A DNA stretch of 46,799 nucleotides, from NCBI GenBank assembly GCA_017510785.1, contig JAFWMH010000008.1, forward strand, positions 1 through 46,799, written 5' to 3'. The stretch is from Atopobiaceae bacterium. GTDB lineage: Bacteria; Actinomycetota; Coriobacteriia; Coriobacteriales; Atopobiaceae. How positions within the stretch are numbered: position 1 is the stretch's first letter; each line of letters begins with the position of its first letter. The position numbers and the translations under genes are program-made. Shown here piece after piece: positions 24,476 through 32,335 of the stretch. The notes under the pieces are model-generated. The model worked only from the letters and a program-made list of their open reading frames with translations. It made no database searches and had not been told where the DNA came from.

Positions 24476-24518
24476 TGTCATTTGCTCTATGCGCATTGTG
24501 CTTTGGATGGGAGATGCC

Positions 24519-25301
24519 GTGCTAAATACGAACGAGTACAGCTGTGCGGCCGTAATTTGTACGGCAGTGGTGAGGGAAAGCGAAAGTCTCCTGCAAACGC
24601 TCGGTGGCTCGTGGCGGCGCTACGTTGTGCGGGGTGACGAGCAACGCTATTACGAAGCGACGTTCGTAGATAAAAACGGCCGCGTCCAGCGCGTTATTAC
24701 GTGCCAGCAGGATGTGATGGGGATGCCTGCCGCCACGGCGCTCGCAACAAAGGCCTCGCTGCTGTTCCATCCGCGCTACCTCATTCTGTGTGGCATCGCA
24801 GCCGGCATCGGGAAGGCGTCTGAGCAGCTGTATGGCGACGTGCTCGTGCCCGATGTGGTGTGGGACTACTCAACTGGCAAGGTTGTGGGGCCGAATGAGT
24901 CCGAGATTCGCTTTGGAAACATTGGCTTCTTGCCACGTCCACAGTTCATGCCGCTCGATCCCGAGCTCAAGGCCGTGGTGGATCGGTTGTGTGAGCCGGG
25001 TGCGTGCGAGTTCCAGGTGCAAACTGGCCCACTTGCATGCGGAACGTCCGTAATGGCGAACGGGCATGCCGTCGATGTGCGCGTGAGGTCTCTTGAGCCA
25101 AACACCGTGGGACTCGACATGGAGTCCTATGGCGTCTTCCTCGCAGCATCGACGTCGCCCGACCCTAAGCCGAAGGCGCTTGTTGTCAAAAGTGTTTGCG
25201 ACTATGGAGACGAGGAGAAGTCCGACCAGTATCAAGCATTTGCGGCGTTTACATCCAGCCGCTTTGTGGAATATCTCCTCACCAAGGAGCTTGAGTTTTA
25301 G
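24519..25301 (+). CDS. Nucleoside phosphorylase / MTA-SAH nucleosidase-like protein
   Basis: A soluble protein of the PNP_UDP_1 superfamily, 260 residues from GTG 24519. Visible motifs: LCGIAAGIGKA (phosphate/ribose loop equivalent), VGLDMESYGVF (ribose-binding Met-Glu) and SVCDYGDEEKSDQYQ, where the base-contacting Asp is expected. These favour glycosidic-bond cleavage of a purine nucleoside or nucleotide derivative. The MESYG and CDYGDEEK forms resemble phosphorylase domains found in signalling/effector proteins more than housekeeping MTAN (about 230 residues). The start is uncertain: GTG 24519 has GGGAG five bases upstream; ATG 24507 and ATG 24489 do not. Stand-alone gene with its own promoter. 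Confidence 0.78.
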   Translation: MLNTNEYSCAAVICTAVVRESESLLQTLGGSWRRYVVRGDEQRYYEATFVDKNGRVQRVITCQQDVMGMPAATALATKASLLFHPRYLILCGIAAGIGKASEQLYGDVLVPDVVWDYSTGKVVGPNESEIRFGNIGFLPRPQFMPLDPELKAVVDRLCEPGACEFQVQTGPLACGTSVMANGHAVDVRVRSLEPNTVGLDMESYGVFLAASTSPDPKPKALVVKSVCDYGDEEKSDQYQAFAAFTSSRFVEYLLTKELEF

Positions 25302-25323
25302 TTGAGCTGCGAGGGTAGTGTCC

Positions 25324-25352
25324 TCGACAGTTCAAAATATCAATGATATAAT
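25324..25352 (+). promoter_or_regulatory. Near-consensus sigma-70-type promoter
   Basis: TCGACA (25324-25329), a 17-base spacer, and TATAAT (25347-25352) preceded by TG-A form the best promoter of the window. It lies ~44 bases upstream of a short leader ORF and ~94 bases upstream of the lipoprotein start. Confidence 0.75.
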
Positions 25353-25395
25353 CGAAGATTTAAGGTATGTCGTTGTTACGATGGGAGGAGCGCAA

Positions 25396-25449
25396 ATGCG
25401 AGCTCTGTGGTGTTACCTCTTGGCTGTAATGAGCGAGTTCCAATCATGA
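25396..25449 (+). CDS. 17-residue leader peptide ORF coupled to the lipoprotein gene
   Basis: ATG 25396 follows a strong GGGAGGAG (25383-25390). The frame encodes MRALWCYLLAVMSEFQS and stops at TGA 25447-25449, which overlaps the ATG of the downstream lipoprotein (ATGA). The lipoprotein itself has no good SD of its own, so ribosomes finishing this ORF probably re-initiate there. The peptide has one Trp, Cys and Tyr in a row but no run of one amino acid, so classical attenuation is not indicated. Confidence 0.55.
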   Translation: MRALWCYLLAVMSEFQS

Positions 25450-26312
25450 AGCGCGTAACCGTTTTCTTCGTATTGGCCATAAGCACTGTGCTCGTCGTTT
25501 GCACGATGGTGGGATGCGCAAGTTGGCAGTCTCCGTCGGAGAGTGAGGCACATGCAGCGAAGGAAACGCATGGGGTGTCCGAACAGTCCCAGGGAGAGCT
25601 TATTGATGAGCTAAACCAGGCAATTTTAAACGTTCCTCAGTGCAAGTCGCTCACGGTAACGGAGGAAATGACATCCACCTTTTATGAGGACGGCAAAAAT
25701 GAGGACATAAAAGAGGTAAGCATTTACAAGTTTGACCAGAGTGGCGACAAAATTAAGACGAGCGTCGAGGTGGATAGCTCTGGTGTTAAGTTGGCGTATT
25801 ATACCGACGGCGACGCTGCCGTGTTCGTTACGGATGGACCCGTGTATGCTGGAACGACGGAGCAGTTTGGACTCGACCATGCCAAGGGGCTGATGCCATT
25901 TTTGGAAAACAGTATTGGGAAACCAGATGTTTTTCTCAACTGCGCTGCAAGCGTGGAAAAGACTGAGGGGCGTGGGTTAGTTATCTACTCGCTTACGCTC
26001 GACCCGAAAAAGTACATCGAATCCGATGAGGCTTTACGCACGCTGGCAAAGTACGGGTCGCCGGTTAAAGAAGCATACGTAACGTTTGGCTTCGAGGGGG
26101 ATGGCCGCATCGTTTCAATAGACAAGAAGCTCGTGTACGAGAAAAGCACTTCGGTTTGGAACTTGGTGCTTTCGAAGCACGACAAGACGGTTGTGAGCCC
26201 CATGCCTGAGGCCACCAGCACGTACGAGCAAATGGAAGAGGATGAAGAGCGAAAGCTCGAGGAGATTTTCGGGGACGAAGATGTAGCCGAAGGTACCGTC
26301 GCGGCCAAGTAG
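25446..26312 (+). CDS. Putative lipoprotein, LppX/LprG-like size, function unknown
   Basis: A 288-residue exported lipoprotein. The signal peptide (MKRVTVFFVLAISTVLVVC) ends in lipobox MVGC. The mature part looks beta-rich (for example TSVEVDSSGVKLAYYTDGD, AYVTFGFEGDGRIVSIDKK) with an acidic C-terminus (EQMEEDEERKLEEIFGDED). It has the general look of DUF6612/LolA-like secreted beta proteins of Gram-positives, but I cannot assign a family. Translation seems to depend on the overlapping leader ORF. It converges on the cellulase gene, 29 bases away, with no obvious terminator between; a 9-bp-arm hairpin lies just inside the cellulase 3' end (26404-26426). Confidence 0.82.
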   Translation: MKRVTVFFVLAISTVLVVCTMVGCASWQSPSESEAHAAKETHGVSEQSQGELIDELNQAILNVPQCKSLTVTEEMTSTFYEDGKNEDIKEVSIYKFDQSGDKIKTSVEVDSSGVKLAYYTDGDAAVFVTDGPVYAGTTEQFGLDHAKGLMPFLENSIGKPDVFLNCAASVEKTEGRGLVIYSLTLDPKKYIESDEALRTLAKYGSPVKEAYVTFGFEGDGRIVSIDKKLVYEKSTSVWNLVLSKHDKTVVSPMPEATSTYEQMEEDEERKLEEIFGDEDVAEGTVAAK

Positions 26313-26341
26313 CTTGAAGTCCTTGCGATTGGTGGCGGGGG

Positions 26342-29095
26342 CTAGTTCGAAACAATCGTGAGTTCGGGGTCTGCCGTTACCTGAAATCCGATTCCGGTAA
26401 CGGTGGCACCCTTCGCGAGGGTGCCATTGTAGGCGGCGTTCGAAATGGCGAGTTTCGACCCGCTTGCCCGATACGTGCCATTCCAGCCATTGGTGAAAAC
26501 AATGGCTCTGTTGAACGGAACCGTTACGCTCCACGTGGAGCGGGGGGTTCCGTTGTTCGTTATGGCGAGGTCGTACTGGTAGCAGGTTTTTCCGTTGCCG
26601 GCCGCCCATGAGCTCGTGAGGGTTGCCCTGCACGTGAAGTTGTTCTGCCTAAACGTAACTGGCTTTGCAGTAGCGACAGAGCCGTTGGACCCACCCGAAT
26701 TGCCGTCCGCCGTTTGCGAACTATCGGTTCCTGCGGGCAGGGACCCATTGAGTGCGTGGAGCAACCATACGCCCGACGTCGCGAGGTCACCCGTCCGAAA
26801 ACCCGAAGAGGCAGCGCAATTGCTCTTGAGGATCGATGCCGACTCAGCCTTGTTGCACAAGCTCCACATGCACCAGCTTACGCCGAGGCTCTTCATGGTG
26901 GTAATCCACGAATTCGCCGAAGCCTCGTCAATGGCCCCGTTGCCGCTTGCGTCGCAAATGCCGAACTCGGTTACGAATACGGGCAAACCTCCACGTACGG
27001 CAGCCACCATGCGGTTCCGTAAGTCGTCCTTGTGCGTTGCGGCATAAAAGTGCAGCGAGTACATAACGTTGTTAAACGAAAGCGGACTAGCAGCGGCCTT
27101 ATCGACCTCCTGCGACCATGTGGGTGTCCCTACAATAACGATGGCATCGGGATTGTTCCTACGAATGACGGGTATTATCTCGTTCGCGTACTTCTTTATG
27201 TCGTCCCACGAGGTGCCGCCGTTTGGCTCGTTGCAAATCTCGTAAAGCACATTGGTGTTGTTCTTAAACGTTGCCGAAATATCCGAGAAAAACTCCTTCG
27301 CTTCGCCAATGTGCGTGTTGGGGTTGGCGTCCGAAAGAATGTGCCAGTCGACGATGGCGTACAGGTCGTTTTTCGTAGCTAGTTGCACACCCTTCTTGAC
27401 GAGGTCCTTAAGGTCGTTTTGGTTGCCGTCCGAGCAGTAGCCGCCATGTTCTGCCGTATACATCGCGAGCCGGACGACATTTGCGTTCCATTGCGTTCGT
27501 AGCTGCTTGAAGCATGCGTCGTTCACGTATTGCGGAAACCAGGCGAGGCCATGTGTGCTTACGCCGGTGAGCTGTATGGGGTTGTTGCTTTTGTCGACGA
27601 GTTGGTTGCCTCGTACCTTGAGGGCGCCGGTGCTTGCGCCGGGTGACGTGGGCTTGCTCGACCCACCGCTTCCGCCGCCCTTACGGAAGGGTGCGGTGGT
27701 TGCGGCGACGGCGCCTCCTAGGTTGCTTGCGGGCGCTGCGCCGCCTTTGGAGCTGAGTACGATTTGGATGCCCTCAAGGCGTTTCGAGAGTCCCGAGGTT
27801 CCGGCTTGCGCGCCGTTTTTGGCCCACCCCATCCAACCGATGTTTTGCGCGTGCACGCGATAATACACATCGTAGTGGTCGGCCGATGATCCGTGCAGGC
27901 GTACCTGAATGCCTTCGAGCCGCTTGGACTCGCCCTCGGTACCGCTCATCGCACCGTCGCGTACCCACGGTTGCCAGCCGTAGGTTTGCACGTGCGTGCG
28001 ATACTCGATGCCGCCGGCATAGAGCTTGTCGGGCAGATTGATGCGAATGCCTTCGAGACGCTTGGACTCGCCCGTGGTGCCTGCGATGTCCCCATCGTAC
28101 GACCATCCCTGCCAGCCATACGTTTGCACATGGGTACGGTACTGAACCTTGCGCGTGACGTAAGGCCTTGTGGTGCTGCCTGGCGCGGCGCTGCCCTTGG
28201 GCAAGATGCGGATGCGAATGCCTTCGAGGCGCCGCCCGTACGTGGCGGTACCCGCGCGTTGTCCGTTTTTCGCCCAGCCGAGCCAGCCGTTGGTTTGCGC
28301 GTGGACTTGGTACCAAATGTCGTAGTGGCTGGCGACTGTTCCCGTCAGTTTGATTTGGATGGCCTCAAGACGCTTGGACTCGCCCTTCGTACCGCTCATC
28401 GCGCCGTCGCTCACCCATCCCTGCCAGCCGTAGGTTTGCACGTGGGTGCGGTATTGAACGCCGCCTTTGAAGGAGCCTCCCTCCAACTTAATGTTGATAC
28501 CCTCGAGTCGCTTGGATTGCCCCTGCGTGCCGCTGAACGCCCCATCGCGCTTCCACGCTTGCCACCCAATCGTTTGTACGTGGGTTCGGTACGCCACGTG
28601 AGGAGCAGAGGCCGCTTGTGCTTCGAGGCCTGTTTCGGACTCGCGGCTGCCTGCGATGGCAAGGTCGGTGACCTCGTCTCGCGTCTTGCCCTCCGTTTCG
28701 GAGCTCTGTTGCTGCGCCTGTTCGGACTCGATGCGCTCAGCCTCGGCTTCGGCGTCTTGTTCGGCCTTAGCAAGGCCTTCGTCTTCATCTTGCGTGCTTG
28801 CTTGCTCCGTTGCTTCGCTCGGTTCGGTCTCGAACACCTCCGTTTCGGTTGGCCCTTGCGCCTCGTAGGGCGCAACCGAACCGTAGGGGGTATCTTGCTC
28901 GGCTTCGCCGCTCTGCGCCATATCGTCTTGTGAGACGTCCGGCGACGGCGTGCTTGGCGCCGAGGTTTCCGCCTGCGGGAATGCTTCCGTCGCTGATGCC
29001 ATGGTAGTATTTGCGGCTAGGATTGCGCACAGCGGAACAATCGCTAAACCGAAGGTGAGCATGAATGTGAGTACCGTGTGATGCGTGAGTTTCAT
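26342..29095 (-). CDS. Secreted ChW-repeat GH5 endoglucanase with CBM2-like C-terminus
   Basis: A 917-residue exported glycoside hydrolase predicted to cut beta-1,4-glucan. Order: signal peptide (1-~33), Glu/Gln/Ser-rich acidic spacer (to ~160), six ChW (clostridial hydrophobic-Trp) repeats at about 167-204, 214-251, 260-298, 318-354, 364-401 and 410-448 (pattern GWxxW..DG..AGT.G.SKRLEGI), a Gly/Ser/Pro linker, the GH5 catalytic domain at about 492-780, and a CBM2-like cellulose-binding module at 811-917. Catalytic residues are intact: acid/base Glu623 in CNEPNG and nucleophile Glu710 in VTEFG. ATG 29095 follows GAGGAGG. ChW repeats probably hold the enzyme at the cell surface or on protein partners. 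Confidence 0.93.
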   Translation of the reverse strand: MKLTHHTVLTFMLTFGLAIVPLCAILAANTTMASATEAFPQAETSAPSTPSPDVSQDDMAQSGEAEQDTPYGSVAPYEAQGPTETEVFETEPSEATEQASTQDEDEGLAKAEQDAEAEAERIESEQAQQQSSETEGKTRDEVTDLAIAGSRESETGLEAQAASAPHVAYRTHVQTIGWQAWKRDGAFSGTQGQSKRLEGINIKLEGGSFKGGVQYRTHVQTYGWQGWVSDGAMSGTKGESKRLEAIQIKLTGTVASHYDIWYQVHAQTNGWLGWAKNGQRAGTATYGRRLEGIRIRILPKGSAAPGSTTRPYVTRKVQYRTHVQTYGWQGWSYDGDIAGTTGESKRLEGIRINLPDKLYAGGIEYRTHVQTYGWQPWVRDGAMSGTEGESKRLEGIQVRLHGSSADHYDVYYRVHAQNIGWMGWAKNGAQAGTSGLSKRLEGIQIVLSSKGGAAPASNLGGAVAATTAPFRKGGGSGGSSKPTSPGASTGALKVRGNQLVDKSNNPIQLTGVSTHGLAWFPQYVNDACFKQLRTQWNANVVRLAMYTAEHGGYCSDGNQNDLKDLVKKGVQLATKNDLYAIVDWHILSDANPNTHIGEAKEFFSDISATFKNNTNVLYEICNEPNGGTSWDDIKKYANEIIPVIRRNNPDAIVIVGTPTWSQEVDKAAASPLSFNNVMYSLHFYAATHKDDLRNRMVAAVRGGLPVFVTEFGICDASGNGAIDEASANSWITTMKSLGVSWCMWSLCNKAESASILKSNCAASSGFRTGDLATSGVWLLHALNGSLPAGTDSSQTADGNSGGSNGSVATAKPVTFRQNNFTCRATLTSSWAAGNGKTCYQYDLAITNNGTPRSTWSVTVPFNRAIVFTNGWNGTYRASGSKLAISNAAYNGTLAKGATVTGIGFQVTADPELTIVSN
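26404..26426. other. Perfect 9-bp hairpin inside the 3' end of the cellulase gene
   Basis: TGGCACCCT (26404-26412), loop TCGCG, AGGGTGCCA (26418-26426). It is coding on the minus strand (CBM part) but sits ~90 bases beyond the end of the convergent plus-strand lipoprotein gene, where it could serve as a terminator stem, without a T-tract. Confidence 0.4.
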
Positions 29096-29151
29096 TACCG
29101 CCTCCTCGTTTTCCCTAATCATAAGGGAAGCCACAATGCAAACGTGGCGGT

Positions 29152-29157
29152 TATACT
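29152..29157 (+). promoter_or_regulatory. Candidate -10 of the AAA-CYTH gene
   Basis: TATACT in GGTTATACTAAAATG, 57 bases before the preferred start at 29215, in the divergent gap beside the cellulase gene. Confidence 0.4.
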
Positions 29158-29214
29158 AAAATGATGCCAACAAACAAGAAAGCGGCCAGTGTGCCAGGCG
29201 AGGCGGGAGTGAGC

Positions 29215-30318
29215 ATGTCCATTTCGAAGATCGTCATAACCGGTGGGCCATGTGGTGGCAAAACGACGGCGCTGAGCCGTATTCAACGCGACCTCTCGCA
29301 CCTGGGCTATACGGTGCTCATCGTTCCCGAAACGGCAACTGCGCTCATTAGTGGTGGCGTGGCGCCGTGGACCTGCGGAACAAACGAAGAGTACCAAAAG
29401 TGTCAGATGCTCCTGCAATTGCAAAAGGAGCAAATATTCGAGCAGGCCGCACGTACCATGCCGAACAACAAAATCCTTATTGTGTGCGATCGTGGCGAGC
29501 TCGACAACAAGGTGTATATGGACGACGAGGAATTCGGGCGCGTACTCGAATACTTGGGCCATAGCGAGGCCGAGTTGCGCGACGGTTACGATGCCGTGTT
29601 CCATCTTGTGACGGCGGCGAAGGGGGCCGAAGAGTACTATAGCCTCGAAAACAACGAAGCACGCTACGAGTCGGTGGAGGAGGCCGCCGAGATGGACGAC
29701 AAGTTCATTGCCGCGTGGACTGGTCATCCGTACCTGCGCGTTATAGATAACTCGAGTGACTTCGAGGAGAAAATGCGCAAGCTCATCCGCGAGATTACCT
29801 ACTTCTTGGGTGAGCTGGCTCCCTACGAAATCGAGCGCAAGTTTCTCGTGGAGTTTCCCAACCTCGAGTGGCTCGAGAGTTTGGATGCCTGCGAGCGCGT
29901 GGAGATTACCCAGCACTATCTGCGCTCGGACGAGGACGAGGAAATTCGCATTCGTCGACGGGGCAGTGGCGAGAATTCCATGTTTTATCTTACGGAGAAA
30001 CGCCTCGTCGATGGTCACAAGGTTATGCGTACACAGCGCCGCCTCACGGAGGGGGAGTATCACATGCTGCTGGTGCAGGCCGATCCCAAGCGACGCGAGA
30101 TTCGCAAGACGCGCTATTGTTTGACGTACAAAAACCAGTACTTCGAGATTGACGTGTTCCCTTGCTGGGACGACCAGGCCATCGTGGAAATCGAGCTCTC
30201 GAGCGAGGACACACCGGTTGCGTTCCCACCTGAGTTGCGCGTCATTCGTGAGGTTACCGGCAATCCGAACTATCGCAATGCCGCCATTGCGTCGCGGCCT
30301 CGGGGTGCCACGCACTAG
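29215..30318 (+). CDS. AAA ATPase fused to a CYTH (triphosphate tunnel) domain
   Basis: A 367-residue two-domain protein. N-terminal half: AAA_28-type nucleotide-binding domain with P-loop GGPCGGKTT (Lys16), an ILIVCDRGELDNK Walker-B-like strand and a nucleoside-kinase look. C-terminal half from about residue 200: CYTH domain with the ExExK signature EIERKFLVEF, then metal-binding EIRIRRRG, and YCLTYKN. CYTH domains bind triphosphates or polyphosphate-like ligands; the same pairing occurs in Ttd14-like proteins, but its substrate in bacteria is unknown to me. ATG 29215 has GGGAG five bases upstream; ATGs at 29161/29164 coincide with the promoter and lack an SD. A perfect hairpin follows. Confidence 0.87.
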   Translation: MSISKIVITGGPCGGKTTALSRIQRDLSHLGYTVLIVPETATALISGGVAPWTCGTNEEYQKCQMLLQLQKEQIFEQAARTMPNNKILIVCDRGELDNKVYMDDEEFGRVLEYLGHSEAELRDGYDAVFHLVTAAKGAEEYYSLENNEARYESVEEAAEMDDKFIAAWTGHPYLRVIDNSSDFEEKMRKLIREITYFLGELAPYEIERKFLVEFPNLEWLESLDACERVEITQHYLRSDEDEEIRIRRRGSGENSMFYLTEKRLVDGHKVMRTQRRLTEGEYHMLLVQADPKRREIRKTRYCLTYKNQYFEIDVFPCWDDQAIVEIELSSEDTPVAFPPELRVIREVTGNPNYRNAAIASRPRGATH

Positions 30319-30320
30319 CT

Positions 30321-30360
30321 GCGATGTGCGACACTCTCCCAAGAGTATGTCTCATATCGC
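30321..30360 (+). terminator. Long hairpin after the AAA-CYTH gene
   Basis: GCGAT (30321-30325) pairs with ATCGC (30356-30360), and GTGCGACA/TGTCTCAT and CTCT/AGAG continue the stem with one mismatch and a small bulge. It shares GACACTCTCC with the topA hairpin. No T-tract. Confidence 0.6.
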
Positions 30361-30378
30361 TTATGCCTGCATTTGCGC

Positions 30379-30384
30379 TACAAT
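30379..30384 (+). promoter_or_regulatory. Candidate -10 of metG
   Basis: TACAAT in GCGCTACAAT, 41 bases before the metG start; no clear -35. SD GAGGGGG lies at about 30415-30421. Confidence 0.45.
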
Positions 30385-30425
30385 GGTGCGCTGTTAGTCT
30401 TGCACACCCGTCATGAGGGGGAACC

Positions 30426-32024
30426 ATGGCCGAAAGTCGCAAACCGTTCTACATCACCACGCCCATTTATTACGTTAATGCTGCTCCGCACCTTGGCACT
30501 GCTTACTGCACGATTCTTTCGGACGTGCAGGCACGGTATCGTCGTGCGGCAGGATACGACGTGAAGTTCCTTACCGGTCTCGACGAGCATGGTGAGAAGG
30601 TCCAGCTTGCGGCTGAGGACCACAACATGACGCCGCAGGAATGGTGCGACAGTCTCGCGCCTGCGTTCCACGATATTTGGAAGACACTTGAGATTTCCAA
30701 CGACGACTTTATTCGTACTACCGAGCCGCGTCAGGTGCAAGCCGTCCAGCATTTGTGGAACCTCATGAGGGACGCTGGCTACATCTATAAGGACTCCTAC
30801 GATGGCTGGTACTGTGTCCACGAAGAGACGTACTATACCGAGACTCAGGTCCAAAAGTCCGACGAAGAGCATGGTGTGGAGGGCAAGCACCTGTGTCCCG
30901 AGTGTCAGCGCGAACTGCAGCGCGTGAAGGAGGAGAGCTGGTTCTTTAAGCTTTCCGCATTCCAGGAGCGCCTGCTCAGGCTGTATGACGAGCATCCCGA
31001 TTTCGTGATGCCGTCCTTCCGTATGAACGAGGTGCGCAGCTTCGTGGAGAGTGGCCTGCGCGATATTTCCGTGAGTCGCACGAGCTTCGACTGGGGCATT
31101 CCCGTCCCGTTTGACGACAAGCACGTTACGTATGTGTGGTTCGATGCGCTGCTTAACTACGCCACGGCTGTGGGCTTCGGCAACCCCGAAGCGGCTGAAG
31201 AGTACGCGAGGCGCTGGCCCGCGCAGTACCACGTGGTGGGCAAGGACATCATTCGTTTTCACTGCGTTATTTGGCCCGCGATGCTCATGGCCATTGGCGA
31301 GACGCTGCCGGAGCATGTGTTCGCGCACGGCTTCCTCATGGTGCGCAACGAGGAGACGGGCCAGGGCGAAAAGATGAGCAAGTCGCGTGGCAATGCCATC
31401 GCGCCGAGCGACGTAATCGAGATGCTCGGAGTTGAGGGGTACCGCTATTACTTTATGACGGATTGCGTGCCCGGTGAAGACGGTGCCATTTCGTTTAGTC
31501 GCATGCAACAGGTATATAACGCCGATTTGGCCAACAGCTGGGGAAACCTCGTGAGCCGTTCGCTTAACATGAGCGCCAAGTACTTCGATGGCAAAACGCC
31601 CGAGCTTCCCGATGGTTGGGCAACGCGTCCCAATCCACTGCGAGAGGCAGCGGAAGGCATCGCCGAGAGGTATTGTCCGAAGATGGACGTTTTTGACTAC
31701 GTTTCCGCCAAGGACGAGGTTATGGCGCTCGTGCATGCCGCCAACCACTACATCGAGGACTCTGCTCCATGGACGGTGGCAAAGGATCCGGCTCGTGCGG
31801 ATGAGCTTGAGCAGATAATTACCAACTTGCTGGAAACCATCCGCATTTGTGCTCACCTGCTTGCGCCGTTCATGCCCGAAACGTCTGCCGAGGTGTTGCG
31901 CCGCATGTCGCTTGCCGAAGAGGCCGAAACGACCAATATTGCTGCAACTTGCGCGTGGGGCGGCCTTGTTGGCGGCGTGCCCGTAACAAAGGGCAGCGCA
32001 CTGTTCCCGCGTCTTGCAAAGTAA
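30426..32024 (+). CDS. metG: Methionyl-tRNA synthetase
   Basis: This enzyme charges tRNA-Met with methionine (ATP to AMP + PPi), essential for translation. The 532-residue class I synthetase shows the HIGH motif as PHLGTAY (residues 21-27), the KMSKS motif as EKMSKSRGN (about 315-323), the FLTGLDEHGEKV block, a reduced zinc knuckle (WYCVHEE...CPECQRE), and TYVWFDALLNY. The C-terminal anticodon-binding helices end at residue 532, with no appended tRNA-binding (Trbp111-like) domain, which many MetRS carry. The start follows GAGGGGGAACC. It is monocistronic with its own candidate promoter and a strong terminator. Confidence 0.97.
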   Translation: MAESRKPFYITTPIYYVNAAPHLGTAYCTILSDVQARYRRAAGYDVKFLTGLDEHGEKVQLAAEDHNMTPQEWCDSLAPAFHDIWKTLEISNDDFIRTTEPRQVQAVQHLWNLMRDAGYIYKDSYDGWYCVHEETYYTETQVQKSDEEHGVEGKHLCPECQRELQRVKEESWFFKLSAFQERLLRLYDEHPDFVMPSFRMNEVRSFVESGLRDISVSRTSFDWGIPVPFDDKHVTYVWFDALLNYATAVGFGNPEAAEEYARRWPAQYHVVGKDIIRFHCVIWPAMLMAIGETLPEHVFAHGFLMVRNEETGQGEKMSKSRGNAIAPSDVIEMLGVEGYRYYFMTDCVPGEDGAISFSRMQQVYNADLANSWGNLVSRSLNMSAKYFDGKTPELPDGWATRPNPLREAAEGIAERYCPKMDVFDYVSAKDEVMALVHAANHYIEDSAPWTVAKDPARADELEQIITNLLETIRICAHLLAPFMPETSAEVLRRMSLAEEAETTNIAATCAWGGLVGGVPVTKGSALFPRLAK

Positions 32025-32074
32025 GCACACGAAGATAACTACAACTTCTTTGCGGACTTTCAACGAATACATCG

Positions 32075-32107
32075 GGGGCGCTTCCTTAAGGGGGCGCCTC
32101 ATTTTTT
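32075..32107 (+). terminator. Rho-independent terminator of metG
   Basis: GGGGCGCTTCC pairs with GGGGGCGCCTC across a TTAA loop (32075-32100; two or three G-U pairs), followed by ATTTTTT (T-tract 32102-32107). Confidence 0.92.
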
Positions 32108-32335
32108 GGACATTTTATTCAGCACCTATATAGAGAAGGCTGCAGGGAATCGTTGGGGTGCAAAAGTGAATTTCTGTCCCGTGATGGGTGCATTATTTTA
32201 GGAGATATACCAGACTGTCATATTTTACGAGGAAACTTCTAAGCGTAAAAAAGACTGAAAGAGTGTATACTGTACTGTAGGATGCGAACATCTATATATG
32301 TGCGTGTAAGTGCTCCTCAGGGAGGGTGGGGTCCA
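32108..32335 (+). promoter_or_regulatory. AT-rich leader region of the surface operon
   Basis: This 228-base stretch has no gene. It is clearly richer in A/T than its surroundings and holds the likely promoter of the surface operon: TATACT at 32266-32271, 65 bases before the ATG, without a clear -35. A strong SD (CAGGGAGGGTGG) lies just before 32336. The long leader leaves room for regulator binding, but I see no riboswitch-like fold I can name. Confidence 0.5.

Noticed and set aside
27893..28933. Plus-strand 346-codon frame opposite the cellulase gene
   Set aside because: It mirrors the ChW repeats and acidic spacer; the minus strand carries the signal peptide, catalytic motifs and SD.
32108..32335. 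Riboswitch in the surface operon leader
   Set aside because: The leader is long and AT-rich, but I could not match any known riboswitch core or a terminator/antiterminator pair.
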